Origin: an uncultured Mucilaginibacter sp.
GTDB taxonomy: Bacteria; Bacteroidota; Bacteroidia; Sphingobacteriales; Sphingobacteriaceae
Direction of reading: 5' to 3'
Assembly (NCBI GenBank): GCA_913775265.1
Contig: CAJYJH010000064.1
Span: 33,384-97,383, forward strand
DNA length: 64,000 nt
Below are positions 1 to 9,292 of the stretch, piece by piece. Position 1 is the stretch's first letter; every line of letters starts with the position of its first letter. The notes under the pieces are model-generated. The model did no database searches. It was given only the letters and a program-made list of their open reading frames with translations, and was not told the DNA's origin. The position numbers and the translations under genes were made by a program.

Positions 1-1821
1 CGCATCAATGCAAATTTAACTTACCAGCCAAAATTTGTTAAAGGTTTAACTGCTCGCTTCCAGATATCTCAGGGTAGCGGATCTACTAACAGCCGCCAAT
101 ACAAACCTGGATACTTTACCTATAATTTTGCCAGATTTGGTAACAACCAGGCCTTGTTAAGTGATCAGCTTACAACTACTAATGGTGCGTTTCAAAACGT
201 TAACTCAGGCAGCCAGATTGTAAATCCATCACTTTCCGAAAATAACAGTTACCAAGGCTTTTTAACATTGCAGTACGGCCGCACCTTTGGTAAACACACC
301 TTCAACGCGTTGGCCGGTGGCGAGCAAACCCGCTCCAACAGCGAAATTCTGTCAGTTAACTTTGCCAATCAGCTAATCCCGGGCGGCGAGGAGTACTGGG
401 CTTTTGATGCCTCAACCTTACGGGTACAAAGCGTTGGTCGTACACAGGCAGTAAAACGATCGTATTTCGGTCGTTTTGGTTACGATTTCGATAAAAAATA
501 CCTCATTGAAGGTGTGATACGTGCAGATGCTTCTTCAAACTTTGCACCCGAAAACCGTTGGGGTATATTCCCAAGCATCGGATTAGGCTGGGTAGTTAGT
601 AACGAGGAGTTTATGAAGAAGTTTAACTTTATCAACTTCCTGAAACTGAAAGCCAACGTAGGGTTAACCGGTGAGGATCGCGTAAATGACCGCCTTTGGA
701 TTGACCGGTACCAGATCGATGTAAGCAACGGTTATCTGTACGGTAGCTCTAACCAAAACAGCTTAAACCCCGGGGTGATACCTAACCGTGATATAACCTG
801 GGAGAAAAAACGTACCATCAACGTAGGTATCGAAACCAGCATGTTAAATAATAAACTCGATTTAACTATTGAGGGTTTCAAAAACTATAATTATGACGGT
901 TTTGACCGTGGAGCTAATCAGCTGTACCCGTTATATGCAGGTTTTGGCGCGCCCATAATCAACTACCGCGAAACTTACAACTGGGGTACAGAGTTTAGCA
1001 TCGGCTACCGTGCAAAAGTGGGTAAAGACTGGAACATCCAGACTAATGTTAACTTCAGCTTTGGTAATTCGGTTAACGATCGTATTATTTATACGCCCGG
1101 TAACCTGATCAATAATACGCCTCCCAACTGGCAAACTTCATTTGGTACCGATCCGCGTAAATATAACAGCAGTAACATTGGTTTAAAAACACTGGGCATG
1201 TTCAGAACCCAGGCCGATGTGGATGCTTTTATGGCTCAAAATCCTAACTACCGGTCATATAACCTCATTCCTCAACCGGGATGGCTGTATTACGAAGATA
1301 CCAACGGTGATGGTGTAGTAAATGATAATGACATGGTGCCTCTATATAATCGCAGCACTTCAATTTTTGCTCCGGGTATTACGTTAGGTGTTACTTACAA
1401 AAACTTTAATTTAAATACCAATATCTCGGCCAGGTTTGGCGGCAAGGTGTTTTACGATAGCCAGGCCCGGGCCATACCGGCAAACAACATTAATGTGTTA
1501 GACATCTGGAAAGACCGCTGGACCATCGATAACCCGCTCGAAGGTAAGTATCCAAGGTTTGACGATCCGTCGATAAATAAAAATTCAGACTTCTGGGCAG
1601 TCGATGGTACCATGGTGCGCATCAACAACATGACGTTGAGTTACAAGGCACCTTTAAGCCTGGTAAGAAAATTAGGATTAAGCGGAGCCCGCATATTACT
1701 TACCGGTAACAACTTATGGACGTTGGTAAACCCGCTTAAGTACAAAGACCCTTATACCTCCAACACCTACGATTATCCGGTTCTGCGTACCATATCTGCC
1801 GGTTTAAGTGTAAGCCTTTAA
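1..1821 (+). CDS. SusC/RagA-family TonB-dependent outer-membrane transporter, C-terminal part
   Basis: The reading frame is open from the first base, so this is the 3' part of a larger gene whose start lies left of the window. About 606 residues remain. The product is the C-terminal beta-barrel of a TonB-dependent receptor. It shows alternating aromatic strands, the 'NVGIETSMLNNKLDLTIEGF' type strand motif, the DTNGDG turn typical of SusC barrels, and a final strand ending 'ISAGLSVSL'. SusC proteins import glycans or other nutrients across the outer membrane with a SusD lid. The SusD gene follows 11 bases downstream, which confirms the family. The substrate cannot be told from this part. The plug domain and signal peptide are not in the window. 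Confidence 0.95.
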   Translation, partial: RINANLTYQPKFVKGLTARFQISQGSGSTNSRQYKPGYFTYNFARFGNNQALLSDQLTTTNGAFQNVNSGSQIVNPSLSENNSYQGFLTLQYGRTFGKHTFNALAGGEQTRSNSEILSVNFANQLIPGGEEYWAFDASTLRVQSVGRTQAVKRSYFGRFGYDFDKKYLIEGVIRADASSNFAPENRWGIFPSIGLGWVVSNEEFMKKFNFINFLKLKANVGLTGEDRVNDRLWIDRYQIDVSNGYLYGSSNQNSLNPGVIPNRDITWEKKRTINVGIETSMLNNKLDLTIEGFKNYNYDGFDRGANQLYPLYAGFGAPIINYRETYNWGTEFSIGYRAKVGKDWNIQTNVNFSFGNSVNDRIIYTPGNLINNTPPNWQTSFGTDPRKYNSSNIGLKTLGMFRTQADVDAFMAQNPNYRSYNLIPQPGWLYYEDTNGDGVVNDNDMVPLYNRSTSIFAPGITLGVTYKNFNLNTNISARFGGKVFYDSQARAIPANNINVLDIWKDRWTIDNPLEGKYPRFDDPSINKNSDFWAVDGTMVRINNMTLSYKAPLSLVRKLGLSGARILLTGNNLWTLVNPLKYKDPYTSNTYDYPVLRTISAGLSVSL

Positions 1822-1832
1822 TATTTTGAGTA

Positions 1833-3701
1833 ATGATTAAGCAAGTAAAAAATAATATAAGAAAATCTGTTTTGATTTTAGCACTGGCAGCCTGTTTGCC
1901 GGCCTGCACCAAAAACGATGACTTTTTCAATCTGCGAGATACTGCCGGTATAGATGCCGCTATATGGAGCACCGATGGTGCTGTGCAGTTACACCTTAAC
2001 CGGGTTTACGATGTAGTGGTGCCGAGCTTTCCGTTCCAGGTAATACCGGATCGCGGACAGGTACACCTGGCCAGCGACGAAAACTATTTCCCGGATGGCG
2101 AAGAGTGGGCGTTGGCAGCCTTAGGTATGCGTGGCGTTTTAGGAAACAACGATGTTAGGTATGTAGGTAACCGATATACCGGCAACAACGGCGATAACCG
2201 CTATTTTGACATCAGTCGCTGCAACCAGGCTATTACTAACATCCCATTGGGTACATTGCCGCAAAACGTGCAGCGCACCTATTTAGGGCAATATTACGCC
2301 TTGCGGGCTATGGTTTATTTTGAGCTGGTAAAAGTATATGGTGGTGTGCCCATTATTTTAGACCCGCAAACACCCGAAAATCTGTACCTGGGCGGCCGTA
2401 AAAGTGCCAAAGAATGCTTTGACCAGATCATCAGCGATTTAAATAATGCCATTACTATGTTGCAGGGTTTCAACCCCGGTGATGGCGATGGCCGTGGTAA
2501 AATGACCAGTTTAATTGCCAGCTGCATCAAAGCTAAGGCGTTAATGTACTGGGCAAGTCCGCAGTTCAATCCAAGTAACGATGCTACCCGCTGGCAAACT
2601 GCTCTACAAGCAAACAAAGAGGCTTACGACCTTTGTTTAGCCGCCGGTAAAAAGTTGATGGCCAATTACGGAGAGATTTTCCAGACTGAGGGAACTACCA
2701 ATACGGAAGCTATTTTAGTACGCACATTTTCGCCAACCATTGAGCGCAGAGGGCATGATGGTGAGCGCCGTGCAAGGCCCTCATCAGAGGGAGGCTCTGC
2801 TTACAAGGGTTACATAGCTACTAAAAAGCTGTTAGATACCTATCCGATGCGCGATGGTAACGTGCGGGGCGCATCAACTCAGTTTGCGTATGATGATGTG
2901 ATGTTTTGGGTAAACCGCGATCCGCGCTTTGATGCTACTATTGCCTATAACGGCAGCAACTGGCCGCTAAGCGGTAACAACAACCGCAAGCAGTGGACTT
3001 ATAACACCGCTGTAGGCGAAAGTAACGGTAACGGTACATATTGTAAACGTTTTAGTACGCCTGGTTTAGCTGTGGGCAATGTGCCGTACTCAAACAACAT
3101 TGGCGGCAGCGGCATGGACTGGATTGAGTTGCGCCTGGCCGAAGTGATGCTAAATTATGCCGACTGTTTAAACGAAACCGGCAACCTAACCGGTGCTAAA
3201 GATATGGTGAGGCAAATACGCGTAAGGGCAGGCATTGTAGCCGGTAACGGCGGTAATGATTATGGCCTGGGTGTGGTAACCGGCCGCGACCAGATGCGCA
3301 CTCTGTTGTTAAACGAACGCATGATTGAGTTTGCGTTTGAAAATAAGCGTAATGCCGATTTGCGCAGAACCCGCCAGATGCACCTGCTAACCGGTCAGAT
3401 GCAAAAAATTGAGATCAACCTGGTTAATCCTCCGCAGGGTACTAATTTAAGAGACAAAGGGGTTTTAGAGGCAGTTGACGCCGCTGGTGTGGCATTCAGA
3501 GATAAGCTTAACATTAATGATAAAACTACCTATCTGCGTTATTTCCGCCCTTACACCATTGTAACCAATACCCAGTACTCTAACTATTCGGTGCCCGAGT
3601 TTCATTATTTCTACACCTTCCATGATGATTTTGTAAATAATGGAGCCAATATCGATCCAACCATTGGCTGGGCCGGCGGCACGTTCGACCCATTGAAGTA
3701 A
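1833..3701 (+). CDS. SusD/RagB-family nutrient-binding outer-membrane lipoprotein
   Basis: This is a 622-residue lipoprotein with a hydrophobic N-terminus and lipobox LPAC (Cys 25). SusD features include the TPR-like segment 'YYALRAMVYFELVKVYGGVP' around residues 150-170 and the C-terminal 'RLAEVMLNYADCLNE...' segment with 'IRVRAGI'. SusD proteins sit on the cell surface, bind the ligand and act as a lid on the SusC barrel. The gene starts 11 bases after the susC stop and is surely cotranscribed with it. The ligand is unknown. No glycoside hydrolase lies directly downstream, so a non-glycan ligand is also possible. Confidence 0.95.
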   Translation: MIKQVKNNIRKSVLILALAACLPACTKNDDFFNLRDTAGIDAAIWSTDGAVQLHLNRVYDVVVPSFPFQVIPDRGQVHLASDENYFPDGEEWALAALGMRGVLGNNDVRYVGNRYTGNNGDNRYFDISRCNQAITNIPLGTLPQNVQRTYLGQYYALRAMVYFELVKVYGGVPIILDPQTPENLYLGGRKSAKECFDQIISDLNNAITMLQGFNPGDGDGRGKMTSLIASCIKAKALMYWASPQFNPSNDATRWQTALQANKEAYDLCLAAGKKLMANYGEIFQTEGTTNTEAILVRTFSPTIERRGHDGERRARPSSEGGSAYKGYIATKKLLDTYPMRDGNVRGASTQFAYDDVMFWVNRDPRFDATIAYNGSNWPLSGNNNRKQWTYNTAVGESNGNGTYCKRFSTPGLAVGNVPYSNNIGGSGMDWIELRLAEVMLNYADCLNETGNLTGAKDMVRQIRVRAGIVAGNGGNDYGLGVVTGRDQMRTLLLNERMIEFAFENKRNADLRRTRQMHLLTGQMQKIEINLVNPPQGTNLRDKGVLEAVDAAGVAFRDKLNINDKTTYLRYFRPYTIVTNTQYSNYSVPEFHYFYTFHDDFVNNGANIDPTIGWAGGTFDPLK

Positions 3702-3747
3702 GCAAGGTGTACAGGTATCAATTAAAATTGATTTTAACGACTCAACA

Positions 3748-4728
3748 ATGAAGATCAAAAATATTCAGAAAATACGACTTATGGCAGCGGGTATCGCTCT
3801 GCTCAGCTCGTGCGCAAAAAAGTCTGACAACATATTTAATATGTTTGATGACGTAACTGTTACTTACAATAACAGCAGCCCGCTTGCAGTTACTGATTAT
3901 AAAGTGGTGAATGACGGCGACAGTGTTTATGTAGACTATACTATTAACTCAGCTGCAGAAGACATGTACTCAGTTACTGTGGAGCGCGCCGCCGGTGCGC
4001 AAAACGGTGTGGAGCGTACTGTTATCCGTATAGACGATAACAGCCGCAGGCGAAGTTACTCTGATGTACTTAAGCTTAAAATGAACCGCGACGGTAAAAC
4101 CAGTTACCGGGTTTACGCCATGAACCAAAAAGGTACTTACATTGGCGATGGCTATAAAAAGGTAACTATCGACGTAAACCCGAGCCATATGGTTTACTCC
4201 AGCCGTAATATTTACCTGCCCGATTCTACAGCTAAAACAGCAACATCGTTTTTCTCACTGAATGATGCTACAGCTTACAGCTATACCGAAGGCCAGGCCA
4301 ATGCTGCTAAAATAGATTTTGGCATCTGGAGAAGGCCCAACCCAAGCACCAATGCGCAGGAAGTGGCCACCAATCCATTTGTGTACAACCTGTATGCTAT
4401 CAATGTGGCCACCAATCCATTCCCGCTTTATGATATCAGCGGTTGGACACCTAAGCGTGCTACCAGATTTGCTGCACCGCAAACCAGCCAAACTAACACG
4501 TTTTTGTACAATGTAGTGTCAGGTTCAACTATTGAGGCCACAGCTAAGGCGCGTAACCCTAACTTAACGGCTATTACGGCAACCAGCTTCGCAACCGGTT
4601 TATCGCCGGGTGCTACGGTATGCTTTTTAACGCCCGAAGGTAAGTACGGCATAATGTTAATCAACAATATCTCGTTCGATTTACAAAGACGTCCGTTTAT
4701 CAATGTCAGTGTTAAAATACAACGTTAA
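3748..4728 (+). CDS. Surface lipoprotein in SusC/SusD operon (SusE/F position)
   Basis: This is a 326-residue protein with an N-terminal signal and lipobox LSSC (Cys about 22). It then shows a beta-rich region of about 100 residues with fibronectin-like character (residues about 45-140) and a second domain of unknown type. It follows the SusD gene by 46 bases and precedes the operon terminator. Genes in this position usually encode extra surface ligand-binding lipoproteins (SusE/SusF role), which is an inference from context. I do not recognise a named family. A short internal repeat (VATNPF twice, 14 residues apart) is present, encoded by a near-identical 17-base direct repeat. Confidence 0.75.
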   Translation: MKIKNIQKIRLMAAGIALLSSCAKKSDNIFNMFDDVTVTYNNSSPLAVTDYKVVNDGDSVYVDYTINSAAEDMYSVTVERAAGAQNGVERTVIRIDDNSRRRSYSDVLKLKMNRDGKTSYRVYAMNQKGTYIGDGYKKVTIDVNPSHMVYSSRNIYLPDSTAKTATSFFSLNDATAYSYTEGQANAAKIDFGIWRRPNPSTNAQEVATNPFVYNLYAINVATNPFPLYDISGWTPKRATRFAAPQTSQTNTFLYNVVSGSTIEATAKARNPNLTAITATSFATGLSPGATVCFLTPEGKYGIMLINNISFDLQRRPFINVSVKIQR

Positions 4729-4916
4729 ATAGCAATTAAGCAACCAGGCAGCGGCACCGCAGGCAAACGCTCTGACGACGCTGCCTGACAAAAAAAAATT
4801 AATCCCCTGATAACTGGCACCAAGCGATGTGCCGTTGCAGTCAAGATCATGCCGGCCGGATGCAAAGCCTCTTCATCTTTGCGCCGCCATAGGCAGTTGT
4901 TCAATAATTGGATGGC

Positions 4917-4948
4917 GTGCGGCTATAGTAGCCGCACGTTTTTTGTTT
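4917..4948 (+). terminator. Intrinsic terminator of the susCD operon
   Basis: A perfect 9-bp stem GTGCGGCTA/TAGCCGCAC with a three-base loop is followed by a T-rich run from 4938. About 130 bases upstream (4745-4787) a second inverted repeat CAGGCAGCG/CGCTGCCTG is followed by A's. The latter could be an RNA-stabilising hairpin rather than a terminator. Confidence 0.8.
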
Positions 4949-4977
4949 AATTGGGGGAGATGTAAATCCAGCTTATC

Positions 4978-5508
4978 TTACAAAGCCTCTAAAAACTCCA
5001 GGTAGGCGGGTACGCTTTTTTCGGCCCACTCATCGGTGACGTTATGCTCCATGCCGTACCAGGCAAAGGGCGGGCGGTAGTTAGCTTTTACGTAATCAAA
5101 ACTCAGCTCAAAGGGGCGCAGCAATTCATCAAGTGTGTAGTTGTATTTACCGCCGGCACTGTAGTCGGGCTCATCGCTACCCAATGAGATGGCCAGGGCA
5201 ATTTTTTTACCCTTCATTTTAAAGCCGCTTTTGCTGCCATAGGCCCAGCCATGGGTAAGCACTTCATCCAGCCATTGCTTAAACAGGGGCGGGCAATTAA
5301 ACCAGTAAAACGGAAACTGGAACACTATTTTATCATGCTGCTCTATCAATTGCTGCTCGGCAGCCACATCTATTTTGCCATCGGGGTAAACCTCATATAA
5401 CGGATGCACGGTGTAGCGGTCGGGATGCTGCTGCAGGGTCTGCATCCACTTTTTGTTGATGACAGACTTTTGCATGTCGGGATGTATAACGATGACGAGC
5501 GTTTTCAT
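4978..5508 (-). CDS. NAD(P)H-dependent oxidoreductase, flavodoxin-like fold (MdaB/KefF/YwrO type)
   Basis: This 176-residue cytoplasmic protein matches the Flavodoxin_2 family. It has an N-terminal 'LVIVIHPD' strand, then 'DKIVFQFPFYWFNCPPLFKQWLDEVL' (the flavin-binding region, residues about 65-90) and 'KKIALAISLGS'. Members are FMN/FAD enzymes that reduce quinones or nitro compounds with NAD(P)H, or act as accessory subunits of Kef channels. No Kef gene is next to it, so a general quinone or azo reductase role is more likely. It is a single gene converging on the susCD terminator. Confidence 0.88.
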   Translation of the reverse strand: MKTLVIVIHPDMQKSVINKKWMQTLQQHPDRYTVHPLYEVYPDGKIDVAAEQQLIEQHDKIVFQFPFYWFNCPPLFKQWLDEVLTHGWAYGSKSGFKMKGKKIALAISLGSDEPDYSAGGKYNYTLDELLRPFELSFDYVKANYRPPFAWYGMEHNVTDEWAEKSVPAYLEFLEAL

Positions 5509-5746
5509 AAGTATTCGAATTCAAAAACAGGGCTGCAAAGCTAAGGTAATTTGGCGCACATTGGTGCTGATAAACTGCATTTAAAAGCATCAATGCCGCA
5601 TTTTGCTCTTAACTGCCTGGTTGTGAAGTTAACTGGAGCGACGAAGATGAAGTCTGATCTGTCTAAGTCACGAATAAGCATTCTCAGATGCCGTCATCAC
5701 CGGCAAAAAGCTTCCCTTTACACGCTGGGATGCTTGCGCTTTGGGC

Positions 5747-6250
5747 CTACTTCCACACGTGGGCGAAGTAAACGATCACGTAGCTCAACAAACACAGCAG
5801 GCTTTGCGCGGTAAAAGGCCGGAGGGCGTTTTGAAGCGGTCGCCGGTTGCGTAACACGAACATGCTTATCGCCCAAAATAGCACAGCCGAGGCAATATCG
5901 AGCCAGTCGAACCGGCCGTTCGTAATGTGTACCAGTTGAAGTAATTCAAGCCCTACCGAAAACACAAGCGGCAGGTACATCAGGTTAAGCTGCAGGCCGC
6001 CTGCTTTAAGGTAATAGGGCTTTGAGGTGAGCGTGATGCAGAATACCCACAAACCTTCGGGCAGCGAATAAATAATCAGATCGGGCAGGGGCAATGCCTG
6101 GTTAACGGCCGACCGCAGACTGTAGTAAGCAGACCGCGAAAAAACAGCCATGAAAATATCGTTCACTACTGTTTTGTCCGTTCGGTAAAACAGGTAAACA
6201 AACAGGCTGATTAGGAGGCTCGGAAAAATAAGCCATAATAGTTTTTTCAT
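5747..6250 (-). CDS. VanZ-like integral membrane protein
   Basis: This 167-residue protein has four or five predicted membrane helices and is translationally coupled to the upstream methyltransferase gene by a 4-base ATGA overlap. The segment 'GLELLQLVHITNGRFDWLDIASAVLF' resembles the conserved E-x-x-Q...R..D..D core of VanZ-like proteins. The function of most VanZ-like proteins is unknown. The coupling suggests it acts with the methyltransferase, perhaps on a lipid or membrane substrate (inference). Confidence 0.6.
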   Translation of the reverse strand: MKKLLWLIFPSLLISLFVYLFYRTDKTVVNDIFMAVFSRSAYYSLRSAVNQALPLPDLIIYSLPEGLWVFCITLTSKPYYLKAGGLQLNLMYLPLVFSVGLELLQLVHITNGRFDWLDIASAVLFWAISMFVLRNRRPLQNALRPFTAQSLLCLLSYVIVYFAHVWK

Positions 6251-6837
6251 GGCTTTTGGTAGGTGTAAATTTTAAAGTAACCCCAGGGTTGTAAGCTTGT
6301 CTCTTGTAACAGGTTAAACCTGCTGATGGCCGGAAATTGACCCAGCCTAAATACCGACTTAAAGTGTAGCAATCCCGAAAATAGCAGAAAGGCCCGGTCA
6401 ATATACTGCAACCAGTTATTAGGCGTGATATGGTTTAAGATGAACAGCTTGCCCTGCGGTTTCAGCACGCGAAAAACTTCTTGCAGTAATTGATCGGGAT
6501 TATCTACTACGGCAATCACGTGCGAAAGCACTACGTAATCAAATTGGTTGTCTCTAAACAGCAGCGCTTCGCCATTCATCTGCAATAACCGAACATTAAA
6601 TTGTTGATGCCTGGCTGCTACGGCCAGCATCCCTTCCGAGGTGTCAATGCCCGAAATGTGGTGCCCGTGGTAAAGCGGCAAATGGCTGCCGTTGCCCACT
6701 CCGACCTCGAGCAGTTGCCCGACGGGCTGTGCATTTACCTGGCTGATGAGCCGGCGTTTTTGCGGCTTTAAGAATACATCAACCAGCGGGTACAAAACCC
6801 TGAACCGGTTATAAAATTGTGATGTTTGCTGGCTCAC
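6247..6837 (-). CDS. Class I SAM-dependent methyltransferase
   Basis: This is a 196-residue protein with the SAM-binding motif I 'LLEVGVGNG' (residues about 42-50), the acidic end of strand 2 in 'ISGIDTSEGML', and 'NQFDYVVLSHVIAVVDNPDQLLQEVFRVLKPQGKLFI'. This is the Methyltransf_11 pattern and resembles bacterial phosphatidylethanolamine or ubiquinone/menaquinone-type methyltransferases. It is the first gene of a two-gene operon with the VanZ-like membrane protein. The substrate is not known. Confidence 0.85.
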   Translation of the reverse strand: MSQQTSQFYNRFRVLYPLVDVFLKPQKRRLISQVNAQPVGQLLEVGVGNGSHLPLYHGHHISGIDTSEGMLAVAARHQQFNVRLLQMNGEALLFRDNQFDYVVLSHVIAVVDNPDQLLQEVFRVLKPQGKLFILNHITPNNWLQYIDRAFLLFSGLLHFKSVFRLGQFPAISRFNLLQETSLQPWGYFKIYTYQKP

Positions 6838-7010
6838 TGTAAGGTTGTTTTTGCTTTAAATAAAAGTACTTTCAAATACAAAGTTATAATTTGATTTCGG
6901 ATTTGCAAGGGGAGGGGGAAAATGAGTGGATAAAATCAAATGGTTATATCGATTGATAACGAGACATCTTGATACTTGCGATAAGTTACAGTGAGGTAGT
7001 AAACTCCGCC

Positions 7011-7250
7011 GTCATGACGATGAATATTGGCATCCCACGTGCTAAGTCGGTCGGTGCGTTTTTAACATTGTTTAGTACTCATTTACTCACTTCGTCCGCT
7101 CATTCGCCGCGGACGCTATTTCTTTTGTCATAGCCACAAAAGAAACAAAAGGGCCTAGCTGTTGCGATCACCTGCCCGCCCACAAGGCTCTCACTGGCCC
7201 GGGCGCAACAGCGGGCCTTTGCGCGCTTTGGTCTGAACTGGAATTGACAG
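7011..7250 (+). repeat. Dispersed palindromic repeat, family A copy 1
   Basis: This element lies in a 580-base gene-free stretch. Its core (7081-7250) has two hairpins: CTTTTGT/ACAAAAG at 7122-7142, and CTGTTGCG (7159-7166) pairing with CGCAACAG (7204-7211). A left flank (7011-7049) resembles the left end of family B. The same element recurs near 11.3, 24.8, 42.3 and 54.0 kb. There is no coding capacity. Confidence 0.75.
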
Positions 7251-7420
7251 AATCGATTATCACCGTGCCAATTGATGTACTCCCTCCCTGTGAAATTTAA
7301 ATGAACTACTCCCTCTTCAAGGCACTGAGGGCTTAGTCCAAAACCACCGGTAATTCACTGGCCTTTTTGTAGATGATCGTATAACATCCGCCGCGAGATT
7401 TGGCTTGTGTTTATAAAAAA

Positions 7421-8581
7421 TTACTTTGTACTTGTAGCAAGCAACCCATCTATCGCTGCGTTCAATTCCTGTTCTAAATGGTCTGTGTAACCATTTATGC
7501 TTTTTACAATAATACCTTGTTGGTTAATAAGATAAAAATTAGGAGTGCCTGTAGTTTGATATTTGTGTTTTAGCCTGCTGCTACCCAAATAAACCGGAAA
7601 ACGGATATTGTTGGCCTGGATATACTTTTGGGCCTGAGCCGGTGTTTCTTCGCTGTATATGCAGGCAATGGCGGCATTGCTGTTGGCATACTTACTGGCC
7701 AGCCGGTTCATGAGCGGATTAGCCAGGGCATTGGCAGTACAGGTAACCGAGCCAAACTGCAGTAAAACTATTTTGTTGGCAAATTGCCCGGCAGGTAAAC
7801 CACTTCCATTTAGGTGCCTGACTGCAATAGCAGGAGCTACAGTGCCTTCAGGCAGCATAACCTTTGTTTCGGGGTCAAGCCCGGTTAAATTAAAGGCAAA
7901 CGTTGATGGTTTGACCGCTTGGTTTAAAATATAATTTGCGAAGCGTCGTTCGGTAAAAACATTAATCCGTCCAATTTCATAACCTCCTTTAGTAGCGGTG
8001 GCGGCGGCAACCTCTTTAGTGTATACAGGTAGTAACGTTTTTTTGCTGAGGTAAAAATACCGGTAAGTATAGTTGTGCTGATTATTTTCGACCGTATCGT
8101 AAGCGCTCACGAAAAAGCCATAGCAGGGATTCCCAGCTACTAACGTATCTTTCAAACGCGTTAGTTTACGTTGCTTGTTATTGATCACCGCAGTTACCTG
8201 GTTTATATAATTGGTAAGCGAATTGGCAATTGTTTTAGGTTGCGTTTCTACATTGTACACACTGTCTTTCAAGTCCAGCCCATACGTTTTGCCTCCGGTA
8301 AATATTTCCCGGTAATAAGGCTTTCCTTTTTCGGTTAACGAAAGTTGATTTTGAGCCGTAATTTGCCCTGCTGTGTTTTGTAGGATAGTTTCCTGACTTT
8401 GTGTAACAGCAGTATCGTTGCTGAATAAATTCTTATCCACACGTAAAACGTTAAAAACAATACTTCGATGGCTTTTTATGTTTTGTACTGATTGTTGCAG
8501 TATGCCAACAGGCTGCTGTTGCGCTTGTGTAGCATACGTGCAAATGATATGCAATGAAAGGATGATAAGGAAGCGGTACAT
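7421..8581 (-). CDS. Secreted thioredoxin-fold protein with degenerate active site
   Basis: The start at 8581 is chosen because it gives a clear signal peptide (MYRFLIILSLHIICTYATQAQ), while the longer upstream frame gives an implausible N-terminus. The mature protein has an N-terminal beta-rich region of about 230 residues. A C-terminal TlpA/AhpC-like thioredoxin domain follows (about the last 135 residues: 'KIVLLQFGSVTCTANALANP', 'CIYSEE', 'TTGTPNFYLINQQGIIV'). The usual CxxC is replaced by C-T-A-N, so a disulfide redox role is doubtful although the cis-Pro (GTPNF) is kept. It is likely periplasmic. The partner is unknown. Confidence 0.75.
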   Translation of the reverse strand: MYRFLIILSLHIICTYATQAQQQPVGILQQSVQNIKSHRSIVFNVLRVDKNLFSNDTAVTQSQETILQNTAGQITAQNQLSLTEKGKPYYREIFTGGKTYGLDLKDSVYNVETQPKTIANSLTNYINQVTAVINNKQRKLTRLKDTLVAGNPCYGFFVSAYDTVENNQHNYTYRYFYLSKKTLLPVYTKEVAAATATKGGYEIGRINVFTERRFANYILNQAVKPSTFAFNLTGLDPETKVMLPEGTVAPAIAVRHLNGSGLPAGQFANKIVLLQFGSVTCTANALANPLMNRLASKYANSNAAIACIYSEETPAQAQKYIQANNIRFPVYLGSSRLKHKYQTTGTPNFYLINQQGIIVKSINGYTDHLEQELNAAIDGLLATSTK

Positions 8582-8733
8582 ACAGGCAAGATAAGTATAA
8601 CAAAGCAATAAGCTATAAATGGCTTGTAATAAATAGGTTACTATGACAGGCAGAGCAAGCCTAATGAAATACACCTTGTCAAAACACTTCAAAAAGCTAT
8701 ATTTGAAACTCATCCTCATCCTATCACCCAATA

Positions 8734-9291
8734 ATGAAAAAGACATTAAGCCTGACTTTAATTGTATCAATAACCGCAGCGCTGGTTTATGTCCTGGTTC
8801 GCACTATCGGCATGCAAAAAGCGGGTTTTGCCATATCACTTAATTTTTTGCTTATGGGTGGTGCGCTCACCTTTTTGGAGACTTTAAAAAGTAAGCTGCA
8901 ATCTGCCTACTTTAATCAGCAGCCTTGGGAAGCAGGGGGCAAGATTTACCAACGCTTAGGTATAAACTTCTTTCGTAAATTATTGGTATGGGTAGGTTGG
9001 GAAAAGCTCGGTAAAGCTACCAAACCTGTAGGCAAAGGTGCCGAAACGCTGGCTCACTTGCATTACCGGACTAAGATAGACGAGTTAGGGCATTTAATCA
9101 TTCTTATCATTGTGTCGGCATTCACGTTGGTGGTGGCCATCAGGTTCGGGATAGCCAAGGCCATGCCCCTGTTAATATCTAATATTTTGCTTAACCTGTA
9201 CCCGGTAATGTTGCAGCGGTTTAATCGTCCGCGCATTGCCAGGGCTATGCGGCTCGGTCAACGCAAAGTTGATGCTGCCTTGATGAGCTGA
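8734..9291 (+). CDS. Membrane protein resembling CrtO-type glycosyl-diaponeurosporenoate acyltransferase
   Basis: This 185-residue protein has two N-terminal helices, a soluble stretch 'YQRLGINFFRKLLVWVGWEKL', and two more helices before 'LYPVMLQRFNRPRIARAM'. The LGIN/FxK and Y-P-x-x-x-Q-R-x-x-R-x-R pattern resembles the short membrane family of carotenoid-ester acyltransferases, but no carotenoid genes are nearby. It is best read as a small membrane protein of uncertain function. It is divergent from the thioredoxin-like gene, with about 150 bases between the starts. Confidence 0.55.
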   Translation: MKKTLSLTLIVSITAALVYVLVRTIGMQKAGFAISLNFLLMGGALTFLETLKSKLQSAYFNQQPWEAGGKIYQRLGINFFRKLLVWVGWEKLGKATKPVGKGAETLAHLHYRTKIDELGHLIILIIVSAFTLVVAIRFGIAKAMPLLISNILLNLYPVMLQRFNRPRIARAMRLGQRKVDAALMS

Positions 9292-9292
9292 T

